Shown here: one piece after another, positions 1-8,526 of the stretch
Layout: every line of letters starts with the position of its first letter
Numbering within the stretch: position 1 is the stretch's first letter
Origin: Planomicrobium soli
GTDB taxonomy: Bacteria; Bacillota; Bacilli; Bacillales_A; Planococcaceae
Reading direction: 5' to 3'
DNA: 64,000 nucleotides
Assembly (NCBI RefSeq): GCF_003014655.1
Contig: NZ_PYAT01000002.1
Location: forward strand, 186,001-250,000
The notes under the pieces: model-generated
Seen by the model: only the letters and a program-made list of their open reading frames with translations
The model's database searches: none
What the model was told of the DNA's origin: nothing
Made by a program: the position numbers and the translations under genes

Positions 1-1482
1 GCCAGTTGTATTCCAGCCGATTTTCGCATTGATCGCCATATAACTATCTCCTGGCACCTCTTTTTCAAAATCCGCTTTGATTTGCTCAATTTGCGAAATG
101 TTTGGCACGACAAGTGCCAGCGATTCTGTCAACGCCATCTCCTCGCTGAATTCGTTTTCGATCGGAGTCAATTGGAAAGTCTGCTCTCCAATGGCCAATT
201 CTTCTTTTTTGTACGTTCCAGTCGAGTGGTAGTAAAGTGCTTCATCGTCTGCCAGTGAATACGATTTCCCGGTCATTTTATTGAAATCTTCAAGAGGCAG
301 GACATCCATAAAGACAGGCAGTTCTGTTCCTGGACCGCTTTTTTCAAATACAAATCGATTGCCGTTCAGCCTGCCGAACAGGTTTTGATAGCGGTAAGTC
401 TCCATTTCCGTCACTTCAAGGCCCAGTTTTTTTGTCTCTTCACGGAACTGGTCTTGAAGCTCGAAAAAGCGGGGATTTATGGCATCGACGTTTTCAGGGT
501 CTCCATGAAGCGTCATATTGTTTTCATATGGAAAACGGTTCTCCAATGTTTCTTCTGACCCGATAAAAATAGTCACAGTAGTGGAAACCGCAATAATGAC
601 CATTGATGCCAAAATACAAATATTCGCCAAGCCCACCGTATTTTGTTTCATGCGATACAACATGCCCGAAATAGAGATAAAAGCGCCAGGACGGTAATAG
701 ATTCGCTTATTTTTCTTCATTGCCTTTAAAATGAAAATCGATCCGGACACAAATAAGAGATAGGTTCCGATAATAACAAGCAGCACAGCCAAAAAGAATT
801 TGGATATCGCGCTAAGAGGGTCTGGGATGGTCAATGAAATGCCGTAGCCCCAGGCAAGAAAAATCAGCGAAAGAAGAAAAAGAATGATTGAGCCTTTTGG
901 TTCCTTCTCTCCTTCTTGCTTTCCTTTCAGTAATTTGATCGGATTCGCAAACGTGAATTGGCTGACGTTATAAAGATAGGTAATTCCAAAAATGCCAACG
1001 AATAATGCAACTGTTGCCGCAGCGGTCATCAGTGAAGTCGAATAGCCGATATTTGAAGGCAAACGCAGCAGATAATTCAACAGCATGAAGACCAGGCGAC
1101 CAAAAATCAGTCCCGCCATCAAACCTGCGGCAATGCTTAAAATGCTTGTAAAAAAGGTTTCGAAAAAAAGAATTTTCGCGACGTGTTTCTTCTCGAGCCC
1201 CAAGATGCCGTAAAGGCCGATTTCCTTTTTTCTTCTCTTTATGAGAAAGCTGTTTGTATACAAGATGAAAATAACCGAAAAGATGCCTATGACAATTACT
1301 CCAATGCCAAACAAAGTCGGCAACGAACTTGAACGCTCCTGCACAAACTTATTTGTCATTAAAGAAGCCATCAAATAAAACATCATAATAATTGCAGTTG
1401 AAGACAGCAAGTAAGGAATGTACAATTGCTTGTTCGACCGGATATTGCGCAGCGCCAATGAAGAGAAAAAGCGGCTATTCAT
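1..1482 (-). CDS. BceB-like ABC transporter permease (3' part missing at window edge)
   Basis: Reads leftwards and runs off the window after about 494 codons; family members are usually 620-670 residues. The start ATG lies inside the end of the upstream ATPase gene (8-base overlap, ATGAATAG), which implies translational coupling. The N-terminus has one membrane segment, then the FtsX-type core with further helices to about residue 300. A large predicted extracellular stretch begins near residue 320 (after AVSTTVTIFIG). That domain between late helices is the hallmark of Bce/Yts/Psd permeases, which bind cell-wall-active peptides such as bacitracin and signal to a partner kinase. The adjoining ATPase, short kinase and OmpR-type regulator fit this. 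The substrate cannot be read from sequence. Confidence 0.9.
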   Translation of the reverse strand, partial: MNSRFFSSLALRNIRSNKQLYIPYLLSSTAIIMMFYLMASLMTNKFVQERSSSLPTLFGIGVIVIGIFSVIFILYTNSFLIKRRKKEIGLYGILGLEKKHVAKILFFETFFTSILSIAAGLMAGLIFGRLVFMLLNYLLRLPSNIGYSTSLMTAAATVALFVGIFGITYLYNVSQFTFANPIKLLKGKQEGEKEPKGSIILFLLSLIFLAWGYGISLTIPDPLSAISKFFLAVLLVIIGTYLLFVSGSIFILKAMKKNKRIYYRPGAFISISGMLYRMKQNTVGLANICILASMVIIAVSTTVTIFIGSEETLENRFPYENNMTLHGDPENVDAINPRFFELQDQFREETKKLGLEVTEMETYRYQNLFGRLNGNRFVFEKSGPGTELPVFMDVLPLEDFNKMTGKSYSLADDEALYYHSTGTYKKEELAIGEQTFQLTPIENEFSEEMALTESLALVVPNISQIEQIKADFEKEVPGDSYMAINAKIGWNTTG

Positions 1483-2242
1483 TCCGTTCACCACGGTTGG
1501 ACAAGACGGTCAATGACTGCGAGATGCGGTCCATAAATTCATCAGCTGATGCATCCGCCCGGTAAATTTCATGGTACACCGCGCCGTCCTGAATAAAGAG
1601 GACGCGATTTGAAAAACTCGCAGCCCGCGTGCTGTGGGTCACCATTAAAATTGTCTGTCCGGTTTCATTGATGCCTTTAAGGATTTCCATCAAGTTTTGA
1701 GACGCTTTCGAGTCAAGGGCGCCTGTCGGTTCATCCGCCAAAATGATTTTCGGCTGCGTGATGAGTGCCCGCGCTACAGCAACCCGCTGTTTTTGCCCGC
1801 CTGAAACCTCGTATGGGAATTTGTTGATATGGGCTTCGATTCCAAGGTTTTTGACAATGGGTATCAACCGGCGCTCCATTTCCTCAATCGGCGTTTTCGA
1901 CAGCACCAATGGCAAAAGGATATTGTCTTTGATTGTGAAATTATCCAGTAAGTTAAAATCTTGAAAAACAAAGCCAAGCGTATTTCTGCGGAAAGCGGAA
2001 ATTTCTTTGTCTTTGATTTTTGATAACGGTTCACCGTCCAAATAGACTTCTCCGGAAGTAGCATCATCAAGCGTGGAGATAATATTCAAGAGCGTCGTCT
2101 TTCCGGAACCCGATTCCCCCATGATCGAAACAAACTCTCCTTCTTTCACTGAGAAATTGACGGCTGCCAGCGCTTCTGTCTGCTGGTTTGAAAATCGCGC
2201 TGTGTATACTTTTTTAAGATTTTTGATTTCTAATAAGGTCAT
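1475..2242 (-). CDS. BceA-like ABC transporter ATP-binding protein
   Basis: A 255-residue ATPase of the LolD/MacB/BceA type. Visible motifs are Walker A GESGSGKTT at 42-50, a Q-loop in VFQDFNLLD, the signature SGGQKQRVA and Walker B ILADEPTGALD. The start has a strong AAGGAGGGG site about 7 bases upstream. It should dimerise under the overlapping downstream permease and drive removal of a peptide antibiotic from its lipid target. A palindromic operator and a 21-bp repeat lie upstream, so the pair is probably induced by the adjacent two-component system. BceA, YxdL and PsdA cannot be told apart by eye. Confidence 0.92.
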   Translation of the reverse strand: MTLLEIKNLKKVYTARFSNQQTEALAAVNFSVKEGEFVSIMGESGSGKTTLLNIISTLDDATSGEVYLDGEPLSKIKDKEISAFRRNTLGFVFQDFNLLDNFTIKDNILLPLVLSKTPIEEMERRLIPIVKNLGIEAHINKFPYEVSGGQKQRVAVARALITQPKIILADEPTGALDSKASQNLMEILKGINETGQTILMVTHSTRAASFSNRVLFIQDGAVYHEIYRADASADEFMDRISQSLTVLSNRGERNE

Positions 2243-2318
2243 TGCTAACCCCTCCTTGCTCTCAATGATACGACAGGAAAAAACGGGCTGCCTGTACCTA
2301 GCCTTACAATCAGATACA

Positions 2319-2342
2319 CAATCTTACGGTTTCGTAAGATTG
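2319..2342 (-). promoter_or_regulatory. Palindromic operator upstream of bceAB-like operon
   Basis: A perfect inverted repeat, CAATCTTACG-GTTT-CGTAAGATTG (10 bp arms, 4-bp centre). Its core TTACG-N4-CGTAA resembles the TnACA-N4-TGTAA type site described for BceR-family regulators. It sits about 77 bases upstream of the ATPase start. There is no U-tract, so it is more likely a protein-binding site than a terminator. Assignment to the neighbouring response regulator is inference. Confidence 0.6.
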
Positions 2343-2357
2343 CTGATTTTTGGCTGA

Positions 2358-2462
2358 TTCATGTAAAAAGTTCCATAAGTCATGTAAGAAATGCGTTAGT
2401 TCATGAAAGAATCTCAAAAGTTCATGTAAAAGCTCCATTAGTTCACATAAACGACTGCTTTC
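2358..2462. repeat. Five-unit 21-bp tandem repeat
   Basis: Five imperfect units spaced exactly 21 bp (anchors at 2358, 2379, 2400, 2421, 2442), each beginning with a variant of TTCATGTAA. It fills the space between the kinase terminator and the bceAB operator. Because 21 is a multiple of three, the minus strand reads as an open heptad-like peptide (units resembling FLHELMEL) without a convincing start site. It could be an array of regulator sites every two helical turns or a degenerate coding repeat. Confidence 0.8.
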
Positions 2463-2494
2463 ATCAATCTATTTAATAAAATCGAGCGAGTCAG

Positions 2495-2526
2495 CAAAAA
2501 ATGCTCCGAAGTTCTTCGGGAGCATT
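2495..2526 (-). terminator. Rho-independent terminator of the two-component operon
   Basis: The minus strand forms a stem ATGCTCCCGAAG / CTTCGGAGCAT followed by TTTTTTG, directly after the kinase stop codon. It ends the regulator-kinase transcript before the repeat and the ABC promoter. Confidence 0.85.
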
Positions 2527-2532
2527 TCTTCT

Positions 2533-3549
2533 TTAGTCAAAAACCGCTAATTCTTTTCTCGACATGTCGATCGACACGCGGGTGCCTCGGCCGAATTCCG
2601 ATTGGATATCGAGCGTGTGGCCCAGCCGCTGGCATATTTTTTTGCTGAGAAAGAGTCCGAGACCCGTCGATTTTTCATGGAGGCGGCCATTTAAGCCTGA
2701 ATAGCCTTTATTGAAAATCTTCGGCAAATCTTCGGTGCGGATGCCAAGGCCGGTATCTTCAATAACAAGAACATGCGCATTCTTCGGGTCTTTGAAAATA
2801 GAGATTGTGCCATGCGGCGTATATTTTAAACTGTTCGACAAAATTTGTTCCAGCAGATTCTGCAGCCATTTCCCGTCGGACAATGCCTGGATTCCAAGCG
2901 GCTCGTAATCGAGCTTGATGCCTTTATAGATGAAGAGGATCGAATATTTCTTGATCGCTTTTTTTATAATGTCATCAAGATCCACCTCGGCAAGATCCAT
3001 TTCTGCCCCAGATTCTTCGAGCTTTATATAATTCAGCGCCATATGGGTGTAATCCTCAAGCCGCACCAATTCTTGAGAAATCTGCTTTGCCTCTTTTGCT
3101 TGAGAACTTTGGTTCAGTAAGCTGATGGCGGAAATTGGTGTCTTGATCTGGTGGAGCCAAAGCGTGAAATAATCAAGCTGATCAGCTTGCCGGTCTTTAT
3201 GCAAGTTCTCAAGCTCACGCAAGTCGAGAAGCAGCTCCTCAAGTTTTTCAATATACAACCGCTCTGCAGGGTCAGCGTTTTCAGCAACCTCTTTTATATT
3301 CGACGCACTTACAGCCTGCAGGCTTTGAAGCAGGAAATAACGTTTTTTAAAACGGATATACTGGACGATTAAGTATGCGAGAAAGAAAAAAGCCGCTAAT
3401 TCCGTACAATATAAAAAGAGATCGAAAGGCAGCCTTCCCAATACAAAAACCAGCCCGAAAATTCCAATGGTGCCGAAAAATACGAAAAACTGCGCACGCA
3501 CTGCCAGCAAAAAGCTTTTTAATACTTCACTTTTTGAAGGTTTATTCAT
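2533..3549 (-). CDS. BceS-like intramembrane-sensing histidine kinase
   Basis: A 338-residue kinase with two N-terminal membrane helices (about 20-38 and 44-64) and almost no extracellular loop, typical of kinases that sense through a Bce transporter. The phosphoacceptor is H133 in HQIKTPIS, followed by an N box (LLEQILSNSLKYT), G1 (VIEDTGLGI) and the G2 region KSTGLGLFL. The ATG at 3549 is preferred over an upstream in-frame start because it has GGAGG six bases upstream and overlaps the regulator stop (ATGAATAA, 8 bases). It would phosphorylate the overlapping regulator in response to transporter flux. A terminator follows. Confidence 0.92.
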   Translation of the reverse strand: MNKPSKSEVLKSFLLAVRAQFFVFFGTIGIFGLVFVLGRLPFDLFLYCTELAAFFFLAYLIVQYIRFKKRYFLLQSLQAVSASNIKEVAENADPAERLYIEKLEELLLDLRELENLHKDRQADQLDYFTLWLHQIKTPISAISLLNQSSQAKEAKQISQELVRLEDYTHMALNYIKLEESGAEMDLAEVDLDDIIKKAIKKYSILFIYKGIKLDYEPLGIQALSDGKWLQNLLEQILSNSLKYTPHGTISIFKDPKNAHVLVIEDTGLGIRTEDLPKIFNKGYSGLNGRLHEKSTGLGLFLSKKICQRLGHTLDIQSEFGRGTRVSIDMSRKELAVFD

Positions 3550-4231
3550 GGGCTGCCTCCTTATTGAGGGCATACCCGATCCCTTTTTTGGTTACAATGA
3601 AATCCAGCAGCTCGGCTTTTGCCAGCTTTTTGCGCAGCCTTGCAATGTTGACTGCCAAGGTGTTGTCGTCGATGAACGATTCATCTTCCCATAATTTGAC
3701 CATGATTTCTTCCCTTGTAACGTATTCGCCTTTTTCCAAAAACAGCAGTTCAAGAATCTTCAACTCCGTCCGCGTCAAATCCACTTCCTGCTGTTCATAG
3801 TAGAGTTTAGATTCACCGGGCTTCAGGACCGTTCGGTTGAAGTTCAGGAAATTATCCGATTCGTTAAAATCGTAAGTCCTTCTTAACAGCGCTTGTGTTT
3901 TCGCAACCGCTACCGTAAGATCAAACGGCTTGGAGATGAAGTCATCCGCCCCCATCTGGATGGCCATGACAATATCCATATTCTCATTTCGAGAAGAGAT
4001 GAAAATGATTGGCACTTGTGATGCCTTGCGAATTTCTTGGCACCAATAATAGCCGTTGAACGAAGGAAGCGAAATGTCCATCAGCACAAGCTGTGGCGCA
4101 TTGTCTTTGAATTCCTCCATTACCCGGCTGAAATCTTCCACTAGGAACGCTTCATAATTCCATTTTTTCAGCTCTTCTTTCAACACACCGGCAATCGTCA
4201 AATCGTCTTCCACAATCATAATTTTGAACAT
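3542..4231 (-). CDS. OmpR-family response regulator, BceR-like
   Basis: A 229-residue regulator. The receiver (1-115) has acidic residues D9/D10, phosphoacceptor D52 in MDISLP and the lysine of ISKPFD. A winged-helix OmpR/PhoB output domain follows, with recognition region DDNTLAVNIARLRKKL. The start is set at MFKIMIVEDD because homologues begin there; an ATG seven codons upstream (4252) also has only a weak site. It overlaps the kinase by 8 bases. It probably activates the divergent-in-function but co-directional bceAB pair through the palindrome at 2319-2342. Confidence 0.9.
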   Translation of the reverse strand: MFKIMIVEDDLTIAGVLKEELKKWNYEAFLVEDFSRVMEEFKDNAPQLVLMDISLPSFNGYYWCQEIRKASQVPIIFISSRNENMDIVMAIQMGADDFISKPFDLTVAVAKTQALLRRTYDFNESDNFLNFNRTVLKPGESKLYYEQQEVDLTRTELKILELLFLEKGEYVTREEIMVKLWEDESFIDDNTLAVNIARLRKKLAKAELLDFIVTKKGIGYALNKEAAHE

Positions 4232-4326
4232 CGTCTCATTCCAATCATTCATCAGATTCTTGTTTGCCTGTTTTATCTACATTATTCCTTCTCTCAGTTT
4301 ATCGAATTTCTGCTGGGCTCACCATC

Positions 4327-4380
4327 AAAAACAAAACCACCCCTGTTTGTGGCTGAAACTCCACAATCAGGGGTGGTCGG
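4327..4380 (-). terminator. Terminator of the DJ-1/PfpI gene
   Basis: A long GC-rich stem, ACCACCCCTG paired with CAGGGGTGGT, with a secondary pairing inside. It is followed on the minus strand by TTTTGTTTTTG. It separates the DJ-1 gene from the two-component operon. Confidence 0.85.
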
Positions 4381-4391
4381 ACCGACTCACC

Positions 4392-4994
4392 TCAACTATT
4401 TGTTTTCATAAAGTCATGGAAACCTTGCTTGAAAAAGCCGTACCATTCATCGATTTTCTCTTGAGGGGCTGCATCTAATGCCTCCAGCACTTCCTTGCCG
4501 AACTCCATATATGCTGTGCCGTTTGCTGTAATAATTTGGCCACTTCGCACTGCTTGCTGCTCGAGATAGCCGGCTTCATTGCTATAGTTTGACCCACCTA
4601 TTTCTTTAACATTTTCCAGAAAGTTGCCAGTGTGTTCAATGTTATTCAATAGCCCGTTCTTGCTTAAAAATACCGTCGCGTCACAAATCGCGCCTACTAC
4701 CACTTCCCGCTCCATCGCCTTTTCAAGAAGCTCCATCACCCGCTGGCTCGCTTCTTTCCGCCAGGAAGTTCCGCCGATCAAAATCAAACCGGCAAAATCC
4801 TCGGGAGCTTCCTCAATTGCGTAATCCGGAAGAACAGTAAAACCGCCCATCGACTTTATAGGTTCTTTGGCCAAAGACACCGTTTTCACATCAAACTCTC
4901 CTACTCCTTCTAACTCTCCCATTAACGCTGCAGCAAGCGGTGCGCCTTCCCAGTCTGCATATCCGTCCAATACCACAAATAAAACTGTTTGCAT
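4392..4994 (-). CDS. DJ-1/PfpI (class I glutamine amidotransferase-like) family protein
   Basis: A single-domain protein of 200 residues with the flavodoxin-like DJ-1/PfpI fold. The nucleophile elbow is GAICDATVFL, with the reactive cysteine; upstream LILIGGTSWR is the usual glycine-rich strand-turn. It resembles the B. subtilis YoaZ-type stress proteins. Members are deglycases, chaperones or proteases, and which applies here cannot be told. The second of two in-frame ATGs (4994) is chosen: the AGGAGGAGG site abuts the first ATG (5000) but is correctly spaced from the second. It stands alone between two terminators. Confidence 0.85.
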   Translation of the reverse strand: MQTVLFVVLDGYADWEGAPLAAALMGELEGVGEFDVKTVSLAKEPIKSMGGFTVLPDYAIEEAPEDFAGLILIGGTSWRKEASQRVMELLEKAMEREVVVGAICDATVFLSKNGLLNNIEHTGNFLENVKEIGGSNYSNEAGYLEQQAVRSGQIITANGTAYMEFGKEVLEALDAAPQEKIDEWYGFFKQGFHDFMKTNS

Positions 4995-5084
4995 GTCCAT
5001 CCTCCTCCTATTTATTTAACTATTCCGACTTTATTTTATGCTGTATTATAACATGGCAACACCCGTTCGGAACGCCTAAGTGAA

Positions 5085-5120
5085 CAAAAAGCCGCATGCA
5101 AATTCTCTGCATACGGCTGA
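5085..5120 (-). terminator. Terminator after the XRE regulator gene
   Basis: The minus strand has a stem AGCCGTATGCA / TGCATGCGGCT followed by TTTTTG, about 20 bases after the stop codon at 5140. Confidence 0.85.
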
Positions 5121-5139
5121 CTTTACCTTCTTTCATATA

Positions 5140-5493
5140 CTATCTTAAGTTGAACTTTTGCTTTATCCTATTGGTGATGTCAGCTTCTTTACTTTGTATA
5201 AACTCATTGGCGATTTGTTTAACCATACTATTAATCTCTTTCGTCATTTCTTTTTTTATAATAAGTTGATCAATCACTTTGCCATTAGGTGTAAATTCTC
5301 TGCCTACTAATTCATCTAAGGAAACGTTATACAAATTTGCTATCTTGATTATCATTTTAAGATTCGGTTCTGCGTTGCCGGTTTCATATTTCGCATAAAC
5401 CGCTCTAGTAATTTTCAAATGGTCAGATACGAACTGCATGTTAAGTTTATTCTTTTCTCTAAGCAGCTTAAGATTTTCAAATAATTTTGGCAT
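5140..5493 (-). CDS. XRE-family helix-turn-helix regulator
   Basis: A 117-residue protein. Residues 7-60 form a Cro/C1-type HTH (LKLLREKNKLNMQFVSDHL, then ITRAVYAKYETGNAEPNL). The C-terminal 50 residues are charged and helical and could mediate dimerisation. The start has AGAAGGAGT about 8 bases upstream. It lies 66 bases after the membrane-protein gene on the same strand and shares its terminator, so the two are probably one operon. Such regulators often repress their own operon; no operator was identified. Confidence 0.85.
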   Translation of the reverse strand: MPKLFENLKLLREKNKLNMQFVSDHLKITRAVYAKYETGNAEPNLKMIIKIANLYNVSLDELVGREFTPNGKVIDQLIIKKEMTKEINSMVKQIANEFIQSKEADITNRIKQKFNLR

Positions 5494-5559
5494 GAGCGTA
5501 CTCCTTCTTTATTCTATTTGTCTTTTCTTTTCATCTCATTTATGTACTTATAATTTTTC

Positions 5560-6219
5560 TTATACTTCGTACTGATAAGAGATTGTTCCATTTTCAAGCC
5601 ATTCGTAAGGAATCTTTTCACTTTCTAACAGTTCCACTAGAACCTCATTTCTTCGAACAGATTGTGCATTTTGATTCGTAATAATATACTCCATTTCTCG
5701 ATACTTAATTTCTGAGTTTTTTGTCTTTAAAACATTTGTTAACTGGTAAGCTAAGCTGAATTGTTCTCTAAGATAGGATTTCATTGCCAGGAAACGCGGT
5801 TCATTTGTCTCCATCTTTTTTTGCAGTTCGAACATGTTTTTCTGTGCTTCTTCGATATGGAAATCAGTCAAAGAATTCTCATTATATTGGGTAATTAAGG
5901 ACCTGATCTGCTCATTTAATGCCAACTCTATTTCAGCACTTTCTTGTATGTATTGATGAACTTCTAATTGATTTGTTGATACAAAGGAACTGTTTGCAGT
6001 CCAGGGAAAGAGATGCGAAGAAAAAGCATACAGATTCCATAATAAAACTAATAGACTCACTATTCCTCCAACTTGCACTAATGGCCGCTTGTATTGTTTT
6101 CTTGGTTTCTCACCTTCAAACCGTTGCTCCCGATAACTATAAATCGGATTATGATTCGATTTTTTTTGTTCAACTTCTTTCATCTTTTTACGAAATTCTC
6201 GTTGCCGATTATTTAACAT
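5560..6219 (-). CDS. Uncharacterised single-pass membrane protein
   Basis: I do not recognise this 219-residue protein. It has a basic N-terminus (1-46), one hydrophobic segment at about 47-68 (VQVGGIVSLLVLLWNLYAF) and a 150-residue predicted extracellular, largely helical domain rich in Gln and Glu. That gives type II topology. The start is supported by AAAGGAGAG seven bases upstream. It is first in a two-gene operon with an XRE regulator. The arrangement could be a membrane sensor with its regulator, but nothing in the sequence proves it. Confidence 0.7.
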   Translation of the reverse strand: MLNNRQREFRKKMKEVEQKKSNHNPIYSYREQRFEGEKPRKQYKRPLVQVGGIVSLLVLLWNLYAFSSHLFPWTANSSFVSTNQLEVHQYIQESAEIELALNEQIRSLITQYNENSLTDFHIEEAQKNMFELQKKMETNEPRFLAMKSYLREQFSLAYQLTNVLKTKNSEIKYREMEYIITNQNAQSVRRNEVLVELLESEKIPYEWLENGTISYQYEV

Positions 6220-6446
6220 AGTCTCTCCTTTAGCCTAGCTACACTTAAATTATAACAAATTAAGGAATTTACATGAATATATTATATTAATTTACAGTAA
6301 ATAAAAAAGCCTAAATTACTACAGAATTATTCTTACAGGGGGCATGAAATTATACAATTGTATTTCTTATAAAATTTTTTAAAGAAAGCGAGAGGTTTTC
6401 CACAGCTTCTTCGTTGTATAGATTAGCAGAGCAAGGAGGGGTTCGG

Positions 6447-7001
6447 GTGGAAGACTTTATCGGGCGGTTAAAAAGAAAAGACGAAGAAGCGCTCACTTTT
6501 ATGATCCATACATATATGCCTTTTTTAAAAGGGATTTGCCAGCATATTCTAACAAAAAGCTGCGGACAGCAAGCAGCCGAAGAATGCTTGAATGATGTAT
6601 TTTTGACGATATGGCAGAAAGCTCATCAGTTTGAAGGAGACGCAGCTGATTTCAGGAAATGGGCTGGCATAATTACAAAGTACAAAGCAATCGACAGTTA
6701 TCGGCGCCACATAAAGCAGCAGCAAAGAGAATCCACGACAGATAAAGTCCGAAACGATGGCCGCACCTGCGATACGGAGGATGCAGTACTCGAAAAGGAG
6801 TCACGCGAGGAAATGCTTTTTCGGTTGTATAAATTGCCGGAAGCGGATCGGGAACTTTTTCTGATGAGATATTATCTAGAATTGTCAAACAATGAGATTG
6901 CCGACGCTCTTGGCATTACTGTGTCAGCAGTTGAAAACCGGCTGTACCGCGGCAAGCGGAAACTGGTTCATTTATTCGAGCGAAAGGAGCGGTTCATATG
7001 A
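6447..7001 (+). CDS. ECF-type RNA polymerase sigma factor
   Basis: About 184 residues. Region 2 spans roughly 15-85 (LNDVFLTIWQKAHQFEG, then DFRKWAGIITKYKAIDSYRR), with region 4 at the C-terminus (FLMRYYLELSNNEIADALG, then VSAVENRLYRGKRKL). A GTG start at 6447 is chosen because AAGGAGGGG lies 5 bases upstream; a further in-frame ATG at 6414 has no site. The stop overlaps the next ATG by four bases (ATGA), coupling it to the anti-sigma gene. No clear autoregulatory promoter is visible in the AT-rich 227 bases upstream. Confidence 0.9.
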   Translation: MEDFIGRLKRKDEEALTFMIHTYMPFLKGICQHILTKSCGQQAAEECLNDVFLTIWQKAHQFEGDAADFRKWAGIITKYKAIDSYRRHIKQQQRESTTDKVRNDGRTCDTEDAVLEKESREEMLFRLYKLPEADRELFLMRYYLELSNNEIADALGITVSAVENRLYRGKRKLVHLFERKERFI

Positions 7002-7978
7002 ACGATTTGAACAAGTTATTGATGACGGATATTGAAGAGATTCCGGAAGCCGCCGTTTCAAATTTCGAGAAAAAAGAAATGAAAAAGCGTCTGCTTGACC
7101 AAAAACGGAAACCTCATTGGATTAAGAAACTGGCAGTTGCCGCAAGCATTTTCATAGCTGCTTCAGCAACGACAGCCATTGCCTTTCCTTCCGTAGCCTC
7201 ACAAATTCCAATACTGCAAAACATCGTTTCCTATTTCGATGAGGACGAGCTCATCTTCAACCATTTTAGCGAAGTGGCGCAGCCGCTAAACTTGACAGAC
7301 ACCAGCAATGGCTCAACAGTGTCGATTGAAGAAGCTGTTTATGACGGAACTTCCGTGACAATTACTTTCGCGTTGAAAACCGAAGAAAACTTAGGAGAAT
7401 TCCCGCTAGCAAATGGATCTCTTGAAGCGTTTGGCGCTAACGGTTCCGGCTCTTCCATCGCGATGAACAAAGTAAGTGATACAACCTATGCCGGAATGAT
7501 TACAATGGCACCGGATTTTGTGTTCGGTTCGCCCAATACACTGAAGGTCTCCTGGAAGCCTCAGTCATTCGAAGATTTCGATACCCAAACACAACTGACC
7601 GGCGACTGGTCATTTGATTTTAAACTTAGAGCCTTGGATAGCAAATCCGTAAAAATAGATGAAAACATACTATTTGAAGGCGGCCAGTATAAGTTGAATG
7701 AACTTCTCCTGACCAAACTGTCGACAGTACTGGTTTTCAATAAAAAGGACGTCAATGATAACCGTTATATGGCCAGTTGGCAGTTAGAAGATAATCTAGG
7801 CAATATATATCCTATGCAGTTCGGCACTGGAAACCCAAAGAAAAATCAATTCACATTTGAAGCACTCCATCCAGAGGCGACTTCTATAATCATTAAGCCG
7901 CAAATTAAGAAATTCAACCATTTCGAGGATGAAGGCGTTCCGATTGATGCGCCTTCTGTAATTGTCGACTTGGACTAA
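6998..7978 (+). CDS. DUF4179-type transmembrane anti-sigma factor
   Basis: A 326-residue protein. The cytoplasmic N-terminus (1-42) would hold the sigma factor. One membrane helix (about 43-62, WIKKLAVAASIFIAASA) leads to an extracytoplasmic domain of the DUF4179/DUF5643 kind seen in Firmicutes proteins paired with ECF sigma factors. The ATGA overlap with the sigma gene and the shared terminator support one operon. The signal sensed is unknown. A second, longer module of the same architecture lies at 36717-38562. Confidence 0.85.
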   Translation: MNDLNKLLMTDIEEIPEAAVSNFEKKEMKKRLLDQKRKPHWIKKLAVAASIFIAASATTAIAFPSVASQIPILQNIVSYFDEDELIFNHFSEVAQPLNLTDTSNGSTVSIEEAVYDGTSVTITFALKTEENLGEFPLANGSLEAFGANGSGSSIAMNKVSDTTYAGMITMAPDFVFGSPNTLKVSWKPQSFEDFDTQTQLTGDWSFDFKLRALDSKSVKIDENILFEGGQYKLNELLLTKLSTVLVFNKKDVNDNRYMASWQLEDNLGNIYPMQFGTGNPKKNQFTFEALHPEATSIIIKPQIKKFNHFEDEGVPIDAPSVIVDLD

Positions 7979-7986
7979 AAGTAAAA

Positions 7987-8026
7987 TCCCCTTGGATACG
8001 ATGGTATCCAAGGGGACTCTCTTTTT
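7987..8026 (+). terminator. Terminator of ECF operon (probably bidirectional)
   Basis: A 13-bp perfect stem, TCCCCTTGGATAC / GTATCCAAGGGGA with a GATG loop, then CTCTCTTTTT. The minus-strand side has ATTTTACTTTT, so it may also serve the convergent gene ending at 8025. Confidence 0.9.
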
Positions 8027-8366
8027 AAACCGTTTGGTTCCGCATTGGGTGCGGCTGTGTAATATCTACTGCGTATACTTTGATGCGGTTGACCATCAAA
8101 TCGCGAATGCCATAGATTGGCCGCTCATTTTGCTGAGTCTCATCGATATACGCATTTACCTGTTCTTGAATAAATACACCCACAGGCTTTGTTTTAGAAT
8201 CTTGGTCTAAACTTTCCGCCGAGTATTGAAACGACGTTTCAAAATACAGATTCGATACTTCGAGCACTTTCAAGGTATCTCCTTCCGCATGAATCCCCAC
8301 CACTTTGTAGTAGTTTCCGTATTCGTCTCGGACCAAATCATTTTCCCGGATTTGTTGCATGCTCAT
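8025..8366 (-). CDS. Uncharacterised 113-residue protein
   Basis: No family recognised. It is a small soluble protein without signal peptide or membrane segment. It begins MSMQQIRENDLVRDEYG and has a beta-rich central part (YYKVVGIHAEGDTLKVLEV). The ATG at 8366 is preferred because AAAGGAG lies ten bases upstream; the in-frame TTG further upstream has no site. It converges with the ECF operon and shares its terminator. The opening 'ENDLVRDEYGNYYKV' looks like a small SH3-like or KOW-like barrel; that is a guess. Confidence 0.65.
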   Translation of the reverse strand: MSMQQIRENDLVRDEYGNYYKVVGIHAEGDTLKVLEVSNLYFETSFQYSAESLDQDSKTKPVGVFIQEQVNAYIDETQQNERPIYGIRDLMVNRIKVYAVDITQPHPMRNQTV

Positions 8367-8526
8367 ATATTCCAAGCTCCTTTCCGAATTCAATTCAAGA
8401 TAGAATTATGTACCATCCTCTTTTATATACACTAAAAAACAAAGAGGCAAACCGATTATAGGCTACTGACTTCAACCCCTTCGAATATTCAGTTACCCCA
8501 TCACTTTGGCTTTCTTTTATACTCCA

